Origin: Deltaproteobacteria bacterium
GTDB lineage: Bacteria > Desulfobacterota > Syntrophia > Syntrophales > UBA2210
Reading direction: 5' to 3'
DNA length: 13,534 bases
Assembly (NCBI GenBank): GCA_016935875.1
Contig: JAFGQD010000054.1
Location: forward strand, 1-13,534
Shown: positions 6,915 to 13,534 of the stretch, in pieces
Numbering within the stretch: position 1 is the first letter of the stretch
Layout: every line of letters begins with the position of its first letter
Notes under the pieces: model-generated
Database searches by the model: none
Seen by the model: only the letters and a program-made list of their open reading frames with translations
What the model was told of the DNA's origin: nothing
Program-made: the position numbers and the translations under genes

Positions 6915-6926
6915 TTAGGATAAGAG

Positions 6927-7754
6927 ATGACATCTCCTAAAAGATATCCCACGATTATTGCAGCTCTTGTCCTTGTCGTTATTTCCCTCATACTCTTTTC
7001 CCTGAATTTCAAATCACCGGGGAAACCAGGCTTCTTCAAAAAGATAGTATTGGAAATGGTTGTACCTCTGGAGTATGCAGTCAATTCGGCATTCAGCTCC
7101 ATCGGTGGGGCATGGGAACGATATGTTCTGCTGGTGGGGGTGGAAAGAGAGAACAAGGAACTGAATGCAAGAGTTGCGTCTCTGATGAAAGAGGTAAATG
7201 ATTATCGTGAAATGTCCCTTGAATGTGTAAGACTGAGAAAACTCATTAACATAAAGCATGATGTGGAGTTCCCGACAGTTGCCGCCCGAGTAGTAGGAAG
7301 AAACAGGCTCTCTGTGTTCAGAACGGTGTTGATAGACAGGGGAACTGCTGATGGGATAGAGGCCGGCTTTCCTGTGATAACTGCGGGGGGTGTAGCCGGT
7401 AAAATAATAGAGGTTTCGTGGAATACATCAAAGGTCCTTCTCCTTGTGGATTATAACAGTAATATTGATGCCCTTGTCCAGAGAAACAGGTGTCAGGGGG
7501 TGCTCCAGGGTTATGGCAGAACCGGATGTGAATTGAAGTACGTCCAGAGATCCGAAAATGTAAAAACGGGAGACACGGTAATATCTTCCGGTCTTGCCGG
7601 AGTTTTTCCCAAGGGGCTGGTTCTCGGAAAGGTTGTCTCGGTTGATAAGGAAGAGACCGGGTTGTTCCAGAGAATCAGAGTGTCCCCTGTGCTCGATATT
7701 ACCAGACTCGAAGAGGTCCTGGTTATATTGAAAAGAGCGGGAGACGATAGATGA
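6927..7754 (+). CDS. mreC: rod-shape-determining protein MreC
   Basis: A 275-residue bitopic inner-membrane protein whose periplasmic part binds and activates PBP2 in the elongasome. Residues 1-8 are a short basic cytoplasmic tail, 9-26 one transmembrane helix, about 68-108 a dimerising coiled coil (RENKELNARVASLMKEV), and 113-275 the two-beta-barrel MreC domain with VAARVVGRN, VLIDRGTADGIEAGFPVIT and GGVAGKIIEV. The length is typical. The start ATG follows AGGA at 6917-6920 with a 6-base gap. Its stop overlaps the mreD start by four bases (ATGA), indicating translational coupling. Confidence 0.97.
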   Translation: MTSPKRYPTIIAALVLVVISLILFSLNFKSPGKPGFFKKIVLEMVVPLEYAVNSAFSSIGGAWERYVLLVGVERENKELNARVASLMKEVNDYREMSLECVRLRKLINIKHDVEFPTVAARVVGRNRLSVFRTVLIDRGTADGIEAGFPVITAGGVAGKIIEVSWNTSKVLLLVDYNSNIDALVQRNRCQGVLQGYGRTGCELKYVQRSENVKTGDTVISSGLAGVFPKGLVLGKVVSVDKEETGLFQRIRVSPVLDITRLEEVLVILKRAGDDR

Positions 7755-8257
7755 TATATTATCTTCTGTTGCCGGTTTTTACACTGTTTGTGCTTACCCT
7801 TCAGGTAACCATTTTTGACGTACTTTTCTTCGGAAAGGCGGGACTGGAGATATCATTGATATTGGTTGTATATGCGGGCCTATACCTGAGTGTTGTGAGG
7901 GGCGGGATATTGTCTTTTATCATCGGATTTTTCCTGGATTGTATTACGGGTGTTGTCCCGGGTTTCTTTGTGCTCAATTACATGCTGATATTTTTGATCT
8001 CGAAAGCGGTTTCACTCAAGGTATATGCCGGGGGTGTGATCTTCACCGTTGGCTTCACGTTCCTCTGTGCCCTCCTCGGGAAGCTTTTAATAGTATTGAT
8101 GTATGAGGTCTTGTACGGTATCAATGTGTTTTATGATATACTGAATGTCTCGTTTCTCCAGGCTGTAGTTACCTGTGTATCCGCGCCTGCCTTTTTTATC
8201 CTGTTTTATCGTCTTGAGGGTTTGCTGAATGTTTGGGAATCAAGATCGTCTGACTAA
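7751..8257 (+). CDS. mreD: rod-shape-determining protein MreD
   Basis: A 168-residue, almost wholly hydrophobic protein with about five transmembrane helices, as expected of MreD, the integral-membrane partner of MreC in the elongasome. Recognisable features are the polar-hydrophobic pattern FLDCITGVVPGFFVLNYM in the middle and the length (E. coli 162). Identification rests on hydropathy, this pattern and position between mreC and mrdA. It starts in an ATGA overlap with mreC, with GGGAG in the mreC 3' end as ribosome-binding site, and overlaps mrdA by 29 bases. Confidence 0.93.
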   Translation: MIYYLLLPVFTLFVLTLQVTIFDVLFFGKAGLEISLILVVYAGLYLSVVRGGILSFIIGFFLDCITGVVPGFFVLNYMLIFLISKAVSLKVYAGGVIFTVGFTFLCALLGKLLIVLMYEVLYGINVFYDILNVSFLQAVVTCVSAPAFFILFYRLEGLLNVWESRSSD

Positions 8258-10058
8258 CTATGATCCGGGAGAATTCAGGGAAAAAATTCGATTGATTAAA
8301 TGGCTGGTGCTTCTTGCCTTTTTCATCCTGATCTCCAGGCTTTGGTATCTCCAGGTTGTTAAGGGAGATAATCTGAGACAGCGGTCCGAGAACAACCGAA
8401 TTCGCATCCATGAAATAAAACCCCTCAGGGGATTGATCATGGACACCCACGGGAATATCCTGGTGGACAATCAATCCTCTTTTGATATATCTATCATTCC
8501 GGAGGCTGCAAAGAATATAGAAGATGTTATGAATACGCTGGCACGTCTCTGCGGTTGGGGGCCGGACGCGATATTCTGTGAGAACGTTTCTTTGAAATCA
8601 GGCAGGCCTTTTGTTCCTGTCAGGATCGGCAGAAATATAGGGAGGGATAAACTGGCCATAGTGGAAACGAACTCTATGGATCTGCCGGGCGTGGTAGTCG
8701 ATGTTGTCCCTGTAAGGGAATATATACATGGAGAGACGATGGCCCACATCCTTGGGTATGTCGGAGACATAAGCACCTCCGAGTTGGGTGGGGATGCTTA
8801 CTCCGGTTACAGGTCAGATGATATAGTCGGAAAGTATGGAATCGAGAAATATCTGGATGGATATCTCAAGGGTGAAAGAGGGGGAGAGCAGACAGAGGTA
8901 GATGCTGCCGGAAGAAGACTCAATGTGCTGGGAAAGACCAAGTCTGTTTCAGGTCATAATGTTCTCCTTACCATTGATGCCGATCTTCAGAAGATTTGCT
9001 GGGATGCCTTTGACGAGAAGGCGGGAACGGTGATTGTTATGGACCCGCACACTGGCTCCGTTATGGCACTGATAAACAAGCCGTCCTTTGAGCCGAATCT
9101 CTTTAACCGCGGAATATCCGGGGAGAGGTGGAAGAAACTGACGACGAACCCTCTGTGTCCTCTGCAGAACAGGGCTGTTTCGGGGCAATACCCTCCCGGC
9201 TCCACCTATAAACTGCTTGTCGCAGCCGCGGCGCTTGAGGAGGGTCTGATAAAAGAGAATACCAAAATATTCTGTGACGGGACATACCGGATGGGGGACA
9301 GAACTTTCAGGTGCTGGAAGAAGGGTGGCCATGGTACGATAGATCTGCATCGCGCCATAGTGGAATCATGTGATGTCTATTTTTATAATCTGGGGGAGAT
9401 GCTCGGTGTTGATAAGATGGCGGAGTATGCAGCCAAATTTGGTTTTGGATATACAACCGGCATAGCTCTTCCGGGAGAAAAAGAAGGATTGATTCCTACA
9501 AAAGAATGGAAACTGAAAAAATACGGGGAACCCTGGCAGAAAGGTGAAACCACCTCACTGTCCATAGGACAGGGATTTGTCCTCGTTACGCCCGTGCAGC
9601 TCCTTCGGGCCTATTGCGCCATAGCCAATGGTGGCATTCTTTATAAACCTCGGCTTATCAAGAGGATTGAGACAGTAAACGGGCAGGTGGTAAGAGATTT
9701 CCCTCCTGAAATAGAGAGAAATCTCCCTGTCAGCAAAAAACATATCGATGTATTGAAGTATGCCCTGTGGGGTGCGGTTAATGAACCCCACGGAACGGGA
9801 GGGATATTAAAGAGAGAGGAAAAGGATGTGTGCGGGAAGACGGGTACGGCACAGGTTATAAGCCTGCAGGAGAATGAAAGTGATGATATACCGTATCGAT
9901 TCAGAGATCATGCCCTCCTTGTCTGTTTTGTGCCGTACAAAGATCCCGTAATAGCGGTTCTGGTTGTTGTGGAGCATGGTGGACATGGCGGATCCGTGTC
10001 TGCTCCCATCGCGCGCAGGATCGTTGACGGGTATTTTAATCTCAAACGAAAAGAGTAA
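8229..10058 (+). CDS. mrdA: penicillin-binding protein 2, elongasome DD-transpeptidase
   Basis: A 609-residue class B PBP that cross-links peptidoglycan during rod elongation, working with RodA and regulated by MreC. A transmembrane anchor lies at about residues 23-40, the pedestal/dimerisation domain at about 55-230 (LRGLIMDTHGNILVDN) and the transpeptidase domain to the end. The catalytic motifs are intact: SxxK is S-T-Y-K with nucleophile Ser325 and Lys328, the second motif is S-C-D with Ser380 and Asp382, and KTG is Lys537-Thr538-Gly539. E. coli PBP2 has its nucleophile at Ser330, so spacing agrees. The start within mreD is favoured by GAGGG at 8216-8220, 8 bases before the ATG, and by the good cytoplasmic tail. 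A GTG rodA start follows its stop after 5 bases. Confidence 0.97.
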   Translation: MFGNQDRLTNYDPGEFREKIRLIKWLVLLAFFILISRLWYLQVVKGDNLRQRSENNRIRIHEIKPLRGLIMDTHGNILVDNQSSFDISIIPEAAKNIEDVMNTLARLCGWGPDAIFCENVSLKSGRPFVPVRIGRNIGRDKLAIVETNSMDLPGVVVDVVPVREYIHGETMAHILGYVGDISTSELGGDAYSGYRSDDIVGKYGIEKYLDGYLKGERGGEQTEVDAAGRRLNVLGKTKSVSGHNVLLTIDADLQKICWDAFDEKAGTVIVMDPHTGSVMALINKPSFEPNLFNRGISGERWKKLTTNPLCPLQNRAVSGQYPPGSTYKLLVAAAALEEGLIKENTKIFCDGTYRMGDRTFRCWKKGGHGTIDLHRAIVESCDVYFYNLGEMLGVDKMAEYAAKFGFGYTTGIALPGEKEGLIPTKEWKLKKYGEPWQKGETTSLSIGQGFVLVTPVQLLRAYCAIANGGILYKPRLIKRIETVNGQVVRDFPPEIERNLPVSKKHIDVLKYALWGAVNEPHGTGGILKREEKDVCGKTGTAQVISLQENESDDIPYRFRDHALLVCFVPYKDPVIAVLVVVEHGGHGGSVSAPIARRIVDGYFNLKRKE

Positions 10059-10063
10059 AAGAT

Positions 10064-11167
10064 GTGAAGATTGATCGCAGGTTGTTTGCCAATTTTGACT
10101 GGGTCCTTCTGGGGCTGGTGCTTCTGATAAGCGGCATAGGCATTTTGAATCTCTATAGCGCCGGTTATAACCTGAACGCGGGGGGAGAACCTTTCTACAC
10201 AAAACAGATGTCCTGGATCCTGCTGGGACTTGTTGTGATGGTCATCACCTTCAGCATCGATTATCATATTATCATACGACATGCCTATCTGATTTACGTG
10301 GTTTCACTCTCTCTTCTTTTGCTGGTTTTTTTTTATGGGAATATTACCCACGGTTCACAGAGATGGCTGCTTCTGTATGGATTTTCCTTTCAGCCGTCGG
10401 AATTGATGAAGCTGGCAATTATCATTGTCCTGGCACGGTACTTTGATGATAATATGGAGAGAGAGTATCGTTTTGGTAATCTTGTGGTCCTCCTGACAAT
10501 CGTCGGAATACCCTTTTTTATGATAGCAAGGCAGCCGGATCTGGGTACGGCAATGTTTCTGATGATTCTGTTTCTTTCCATGGCGGTTTTTGTCGGGGTC
10601 GGCAGGAAGTTTCTTATATACTTTACACTGGGCGGTTTGATATTAGCCCCGCTATGCTGGTTTTTTCTTAAGGATTATCAGAGAGAAAGGATACTTACCT
10701 TTCTGAATCCTGAAAGGGATCCCCTCGGAGCAGGGTATCATATCATACAATCCATAATCGCAATCGGGTCCGGCGGCATCTGGGGAAAGGGATTCCTGAA
10801 AGGAACTCAGACACAGCTGAGATTCTTGCCTGAGCAACAGACGGACTTTGCATTTTCCGTTTTTGCCGAAGAATGGGGATTTGGAGGGGTATTCGCCCTG
10901 ATGTTTATATTTCTTATGTTGATACTGTGGGGTTTCAAAATCACACGATATTCCAGAGATTTGCCCGGGGCATTGCTCGCCTTTGGAGTGACAATATTTG
11001 TCTTCTGGGGTATATTTATAAATGTCGGCATGGTTGTTGGCATATTCCCTGTTGTGGGAATACCCCTCCCTTTTTTCAGTTATGGGGGGTCTTCAATGAT
11101 GATTCTGATGATAGGGGCGGGTTTGCTGATGAATGTGAGTATGAGGAGATTTATTCTTCAACCATGA
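10064..11167 (+). CDS. rodA: SEDS peptidoglycan glycosyltransferase RodA
   Basis: A 367-residue polytopic membrane protein of the SEDS family (RodA/FtsW/SpoVE), about ten transmembrane helices, which polymerises lipid II into glycan strands for lateral-wall growth as the partner of PBP2. The conserved catalytic Asp lies in the extracytoplasmic loop QQTDFAFSVFAEEWG (Asp261, matching Asp262 of E. coli RodA). The C-terminal signature GIPLPFFSYGGSS is present. The start is GTG at 10064, five bases after the mrdA stop; the ATG two bases earlier is out of frame and runs directly into TGA. The GTG gives the usual basic tail followed by NFDWVLLGLVLLISGIGILN. Only a weak AAAAGAG lies upstream, so coupling to mrdA is likely. 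Confidence 0.97.
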   Translation: MKIDRRLFANFDWVLLGLVLLISGIGILNLYSAGYNLNAGGEPFYTKQMSWILLGLVVMVITFSIDYHIIIRHAYLIYVVSLSLLLLVFFYGNITHGSQRWLLLYGFSFQPSELMKLAIIIVLARYFDDNMEREYRFGNLVVLLTIVGIPFFMIARQPDLGTAMFLMILFLSMAVFVGVGRKFLIYFTLGGLILAPLCWFFLKDYQRERILTFLNPERDPLGAGYHIIQSIIAIGSGGIWGKGFLKGTQTQLRFLPEQQTDFAFSVFAEEWGFGGVFALMFIFLMLILWGFKITRYSRDLPGALLAFGVTIFVFWGIFINVGMVVGIFPVVGIPLPFFSYGGSSMMILMIGAGLLMNVSMRRFILQP

Positions 11168-11225
11168 CAGTTTTACGAATCCCGCAGACACCCATGTGTG
11201 GAGGGACGCGGAGAGGAGATCTCGA

Positions 11226-11609
11226 ATGATGAACAGAAAGAAAGACAACGATGGGGAAATAAAGGCCTTTTTAGGCAAAGGCGCTGAGTTCAATGGAAAA
11301 CTTGTCCTGAATGGTCTGGTGAGAATCGATGGCGAGTTCAAGGGTGAGGCCTTGGGAAACGGGACATTGATCATAGGAGAAGGCGCCTATGTCGAGGCGG
11401 ATATCGCGGTTGACAGTATCGTTATCTCCGGTGAAGTGAGGGGTAATCTCGATATCAGGGAAAAGACAGAGATTTCATCTACAGGCAGACTCCTGGGCAA
11501 CATGAAGACATCGAATCTTGTAGTGAAAGAGGGCGCAAAAATCGATGGCGCATGCCAGATGTCGGGTACGAATAAGGGTGAATATGCCGTAGCTGAAACA
11601 GATGAATAA
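11226..11609 (+). CDS. bactofilin-family cytoskeletal protein
   Basis: A 127-residue bactofilin (DUF583 / PF04519), a polymer-forming protein with a right-handed beta-helix core. The central part repeats short hydrophobic-glycine turns: FNGKLVLNGLVRIDGEFKG, then LIIGEGAYVEADIAVDSIVI, GEVRGNLDI and GRLLGNMKTSNLVVKEGAKIDG. The ends (residues 1-12 and about 110-127) are polar and probably disordered, as usual. The frame is open 10 codons further up, but the ATG at 11226 is chosen because AGGAG at 11214-11218 lies 7 bases before it; the ATG at 11229 is an alternative one codon later. It follows rodA by 58 bases in the same direction, so it is likely transcribed with the elongasome genes. Bactofilins help set cell shape or localise peptidoglycan enzymes in other bacteria; the role here is inferred from context. 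Confidence 0.93.
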   Translation: MMNRKKDNDGEIKAFLGKGAEFNGKLVLNGLVRIDGEFKGEALGNGTLIIGEGAYVEADIAVDSIVISGEVRGNLDIREKTEISSTGRLLGNMKTSNLVVKEGAKIDGACQMSGTNKGEYAVAETDE

Positions 11610-11755
11610 AGGGGAGCTTCACGTGACATGACAGATGGGTATGGACACCTATATGCGCCCGTAAATGCAAAGGGATGTTACAACTTTCCCCGTCCATACA
11701 GTGAAAACGCAGATCGATATTTGATGCCTGACCAACTGAGCTCTTCCCACTATTG

Positions 11756-11771
11756 TCCCGTCACGTCGGGA
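11756..11771. repeat. short intergenic palindrome, CCG-type copy 3
   Basis: TCCCG-TCACGT-CGGGA has 5-base perfect arms around a 6-base centre and fits CCG[A/T][C/T]ACGTCGG. It is about 150 bases downstream of the bactofilin stop and not followed by a T-run. Confidence 0.6.
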
Positions 11772-11826
11772 TGGCAGACCTTTATATGGCTATATCACAT
11801 ATCTTCAGCAAAAGAAGAATCAGGGA

Positions 11827-11866
11827 TTTTTTATGACTGACGGTCAAAAAATACTTGACAAGGTCA
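11827..11866. promoter_or_regulatory. candidate operator: paired TGAC-n-GTCA inverted repeats at the atp promoter region
   Basis: TGAC-G-GTCA (11838-11846) and TGAC-AAG-GTCA (11856-11866) have centres 19 bases apart, near two helical turns. The second overlaps TTGACA at 11855-11860, a perfect -35 hexamer. An alternative pairing, TTTTTT-A-TGAC with GTCA-AAAAA (11827-11851), forms a longer imperfect hairpin. Inference: binding site for an unknown regulator of the ATP synthase operon. Confidence 0.3.
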
Positions 11867-11884
11867 TTGAGTTATGGTTAGTAC
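11855..11884 (+). promoter_or_regulatory. candidate distal atp promoter (perfect -35, weak -10)
   Basis: TTGACA at 11855-11860 is followed after 18 bases by TAGTAC (11879-11884), a poor -10. It would give an untranslated leader of about 100 bases before atpF'. Confidence 0.3.
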
Positions 11885-11936
11885 TTTGCGATTTTCGGCA
11901 AGGACCTCAATAGAGACTTTCCTTTCCCAAAGTGCT

Positions 11937-11964
11937 TTTACTCTTCAGACATTTCTCATATAGT
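11937..11964 (+). promoter_or_regulatory. candidate proximal atp promoter
   Basis: TTTACT (11937-11942, 4/6) and TATAGT (11959-11964, 5/6) are separated by 16 bases. Transcription would start near 11971, just before the AAGGAG at 11974-11979, leaving a very short leader. Confidence 0.35.
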
Positions 11965-11991
11965 ACGTAATTCAAGGAGTGGTGGATATTC

Positions 11992-12420
11992 ATGGTAGAG
12001 CTGAATTATACAGTCTGGATCCAGATGGCCAATTTCCTCTTGTTAATCCTTATACTCAATTTTTTCCTTTACAAACCTGTCTTAAAAATCTTCGAAAAAA
12101 GAAATAAAAAGATAGAAGAGTCGAAGGATGAAGTACGATCTCTCGATGAAACAATCGACCGGAAGTTGGCCCAGTACGAGGAGAAGATACGCCAGGCAAG
12201 GGCGGAGGCTGCGGTTCAGAGAAACGTGATCAAGGAAGAGGGAACCGAGCAGAGCAAAGAGATAATCGGGAAAGTAAGGGATGAGATCTCGAAAAAGATG
12301 GAAGGCTTTAAGGCTACTATGCAAAAAGAAGCGGATGAAGCCAGGGGAGCTCTGCGGGATCAAGCCCGAACGATAGCTGGCGATATTTCTGAAAAAGTGC
12401 TGGGAAGGGGTGTTCAATGA
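11992..12420 (+). CDS. atpF': F1Fo ATP synthase subunit b' (peripheral stalk)
   Basis: A 142-residue b-type stalk subunit. One N-terminal membrane helix (about residues 9-27, WIQMANFLLLILILNFFLY) is followed by KPVLKIFEKRNKKIEES and a long charged coiled coil to the C-terminus, where SEKVLGRGV resembles the end that contacts the delta subunit. It probably forms a heterodimer with the b subunit encoded next, linking the Fo a-subunit in the membrane to the F1 head. The lack of a signal peptide and the short length distinguish it from the following b subunit. The start ATG follows AAGGAG at 11974-11979, 12 bases away, with GGTGG closer in. Its stop overlaps the atpF start by four bases (ATGA). 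Confidence 0.93.
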   Translation: MVELNYTVWIQMANFLLLILILNFFLYKPVLKIFEKRNKKIEESKDEVRSLDETIDRKLAQYEEKIRQARAEAAVQRNVIKEEGTEQSKEIIGKVRDEISKKMEGFKATMQKEADEARGALRDQARTIAGDISEKVLGRGVQ

Positions 12421-12980
12421 AACGATTTCTTTTTACTGTTTTGGTTTTTACCCTGATTCCCGCGGTTGCTTATGCATCGGGAGGTGGAGAATCAGCCGAG
12501 GGTAGTATGAGCAACCTGTGGTGGAGAATTCTCAACTTTACCGTATTGGCCGCTGTTCTTTACAAACTTTCCGCCAAAGCTGTCAGGAATTTCTTTATTG
12601 GTGGTCGCGAATCCATCAAGGCTTCACTGGAAGAGGCCGTGACAGCAAAAGAGAAGGCGGAAAAGAGGCTCAAGGAACATTCTGACCGGTTGGATAAGGC
12701 TACGGCGGAGATACAGGATATCGCTGATATGATAAAGGCACAGGGACTTGCCGAGAAAGAAAAGATTATAGAAGAGGCGAAGAGGACAGCTGAGAAAATA
12801 AAGCAAGATTCGAAGTCCGGGATGGATCAGGAGTTTAAAAGGGTCCTTAATCAACTCAGGATGGAAGCCACAGAGCTTTCCGTTACTATGGCAGAAGAGA
12901 TCTTGAAGAAGAATATCGAAAAAAAAGATCACGAGAATATGGTTAACGATTTCTTAGATAGGATGGTGAACCGAAATTGA
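12417..12980 (+). CDS. atpF: F1Fo ATP synthase subunit b
   Basis: A 187-residue peripheral-stalk b subunit. It begins with a signal-peptide-like segment (MKRFLFTVLVFTLIPAVAYA, cleavage after Ala20 plausible), then a Gly/Ser/Glu-rich linker, a membrane helix (about 34-50, WWRILNFTVLAAVLYKL) and a long coiled coil from about residue 60. The added N-terminal hydrophobic segment is typical of deltaproteobacterial b subunits that pair with a short b'. It may be cleaved or kept as a second membrane helix. The C-terminus (MAEEILKKNIEKKDHENMVNDFLDRM) is the usual delta-contact end. The gene overlaps atpF' by four bases and atpH by four bases, so the three are translated as a coupled unit. Confidence 0.95.
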   Translation: MKRFLFTVLVFTLIPAVAYASGGGESAEGSMSNLWWRILNFTVLAAVLYKLSAKAVRNFFIGGRESIKASLEEAVTAKEKAEKRLKEHSDRLDKATAEIQDIADMIKAQGLAEKEKIIEEAKRTAEKIKQDSKSGMDQEFKRVLNQLRMEATELSVTMAEEILKKNIEKKDHENMVNDFLDRMVNRN

Positions 12981-13522
12981 TTGGAACCGATATTGCGAAA
13001 AGGTATGCCAGAGCCCTGTTTGATATCGCGCGAGAAGAAGATACGATAGAGGCCATATATGACGAACTGAAGGGATTCTCCTCCCTGTTGGAACAGAGTG
13101 CGGACTTGGCGGAATTCTTTGCCAATCCCGTATTCGACAGCTCCGATAAGGTGGCCGTTATGAGAGACATCCTGGAAAAGGTTAAGATGTCGAGCATTAC
13201 ATCGAATTTTCTGAAGCTGCTGGTGGATAAGAGAAGGATAGATGCCCTCGAACAGATTGAAGAATGTTATCGGAAATATATGGATGATGTCTTGAACAAT
13301 GTACGGGTTGACGTAAAAACGGCATTCCCGCTGTCAAGCAAGCTGTCCGCGAGGATCAAGGAACAGATGGAAGGCATGACCGGAAAGAACGTTGAGATGG
13401 TTGTTGACGAAGATCCATCACTGCTGGGTGGTGTTGTTATAGGGGTAGGAGATACCCTGTACGATGGCAGCGTTCGAGCTCAACTGAACAGCATAAGGGA
13501 ACTCATAAAGGAGGATATGTAA
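12977..13522 (+). CDS. atpH: F1Fo ATP synthase subunit delta (OSCP)
   Basis: A 181-residue delta/OSCP subunit that joins the b/b' stalk to the top of the F1 alpha3beta3 head. The N-terminal helical domain opens IGTDIAKRYARALFDIAREE and continues to about residue 105; the C-terminal domain ends with the family signature LLGGVVIGVGDTLYDGSVR and QLNSIRELI. The length is standard. The start is a TTG at 12977 embedded in TTGA, overlapping the atpF stop in the same way as the ATGA overlap before it. No ATG is available near the N-terminus without losing the conserved IAKRYARALF motif, which supports the TTG. Confidence 0.95.
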   Translation: MIGTDIAKRYARALFDIAREEDTIEAIYDELKGFSSLLEQSADLAEFFANPVFDSSDKVAVMRDILEKVKMSSITSNFLKLLVDKRRIDALEQIEECYRKYMDDVLNNVRVDVKTAFPLSSKLSARIKEQMEGMTGKNVEMVVDEDPSLLGGVVIGVGDTLYDGSVRAQLNSIRELIKEDM

Positions 13523-13525
13523 GGG

Positions 13526-13534
13526 ATGGATGCA
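13526..13534 (+). CDS. atpA: probable start of ATP synthase subunit alpha (truncated by window edge)
   Basis: An ATG at 13526, three bases after the atpH stop, opens a frame that runs off the window (Met-Asp-Ala). AAGGAGG at 13508-13514 is a strong ribosome-binding site with an 11-base gap. The assignment to atpA rests only on the usual order b'-b-delta-alpha; nothing of the protein is visible beyond three codons. Confidence 0.45.

Larger units (their letters stand above)
6655..6926. other. mreB-mreC intergenic region
   Basis: This 272-base gap holds the palindrome CCCCGATACGTCGGGG (6691-6706), a small hairpin CGCCT-CAA-AGGCG (6764-6776) followed by an A-rich run, three spaced CGAAG units at 6797, 6805 and 6814, a pyrimidine-rich tract (about 6838-6868), and a GCGGT-TTT-ACCGC hairpin at 6902-6914 just before the mreC ribosome-binding site. 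I see no convincing promoter and no terminator with a T-run. Short frames on both strands have no recognisable protein features. Confidence 0.6.
11610..11991. other. intergenic region between the bactofilin gene and the ATP synthase operon
   Basis: This 382-base stretch has no convincing gene. It holds the third CCG-type palindrome (11756-11771), an A/T-flanked inverted repeat (11827-11851), two TGAC-n-GTCA sites (11838-11846 and 11856-11866), the second overlapping a perfect TTGACA, and a promoter-like pair closer to the atpF' start (11937-11964). A small frame at 11628-11840 has no ribosome-binding site or domain signs. No strong terminator for the upstream operon was seen. Confidence 0.7.

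Noticed and set aside
6728..6940. Short frames on both strands in the mreB-mreC gap
   Set aside because: Basic, low-complexity products without ribosome-binding sites; the plus-strand one overlaps the mreC start.
11731..11742. tRNA D-arm-like sequence on the minus strand (AGCTCAGTTGGT)
   Set aside because: The flanks do not form an acceptor or D stem and no T-loop GTTCGA follows at the right distance; probably chance or at most a remnant.
11628..11840. 70-codon plus-strand frame in the gap before the atp operon
   Set aside because: No ribosome-binding site, no hydrophobic or domain pattern, and it contains the palindromic repeat and part of an inverted repeat.

Overview
The window reads as a piece of chromosome from an anaerobic Desulfobacterota (deltaproteobacterial) bacterium, plausibly Syntrophales-like. 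This rests on paired b' and b ATP synthase subunits with a signal-peptide-bearing AtpF, a bactofilin beside an elongasome cluster, a stand-alone crotonase-family enzyme, and a probable selenoprotein. The taxonomic call is inference from gene content, not from a search.

Layout. (1) Bases 1-3261, plus strand: the 3' end of polA (polymerase domain with motifs A, B and C), then a crotonase-family enzyme resembling a delta3-delta2-enoyl-CoA isomerase, then a BaiN/HI0933-type flavoprotein. (2) Bases 3325-5295, minus strand: a two-gene operon. The first gene is a membrane-anchored PpiD/SurA_N-type periplasmic chaperone that seems to lack the parvulin domain. Three bases after its stop comes a small secreted HMA-fold protein interrupted by one in-frame TGA. 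(3) Bases 5296-5616: divergent regulatory region. (4) Bases 5617-11609, plus strand: mreB, mreC, mreD, mrdA (PBP2), rodA and a bactofilin, which together build and position the lateral-wall peptidoglycan machinery. (5) Bases 11610-11991: non-coding, with the ATP synthase promoter region. (6) Bases 11992 to the end, plus strand: atpF' (b'), atpF (b), atpH (delta) and the likely first codons of atpA, forming the peripheral stalk of F1Fo ATP synthase.

The most interesting object is the minus-strand gene at 3325-3693. Ordinary gene calling would see only a 62-residue fragment. The frame runs uninterrupted from a signal peptide through an HMA-like domain except for a TGA at codon 40. Just 3' of that TGA is a perfect 7-bp hairpin with a 5-base loop whose G and U fall at +23 and +24 counted from the U of UGA, the same positions as in the E. 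coli fdhF SECIS. The result is a C-W-G-U (CxxU) motif, displaced two residues from the metal-binding CxxC of HMA proteins, whose own cysteines are replaced by glycines. I read it as a periplasmic selenoprotein, possibly redox-active, co-transcribed with a periplasmic folding factor.

A second pattern is a short palindromic motif, CCG[A/T][C/T]ACGTCGG, found once in each of the three largest intergenic gaps and nowhere in coding sequence that I could find.
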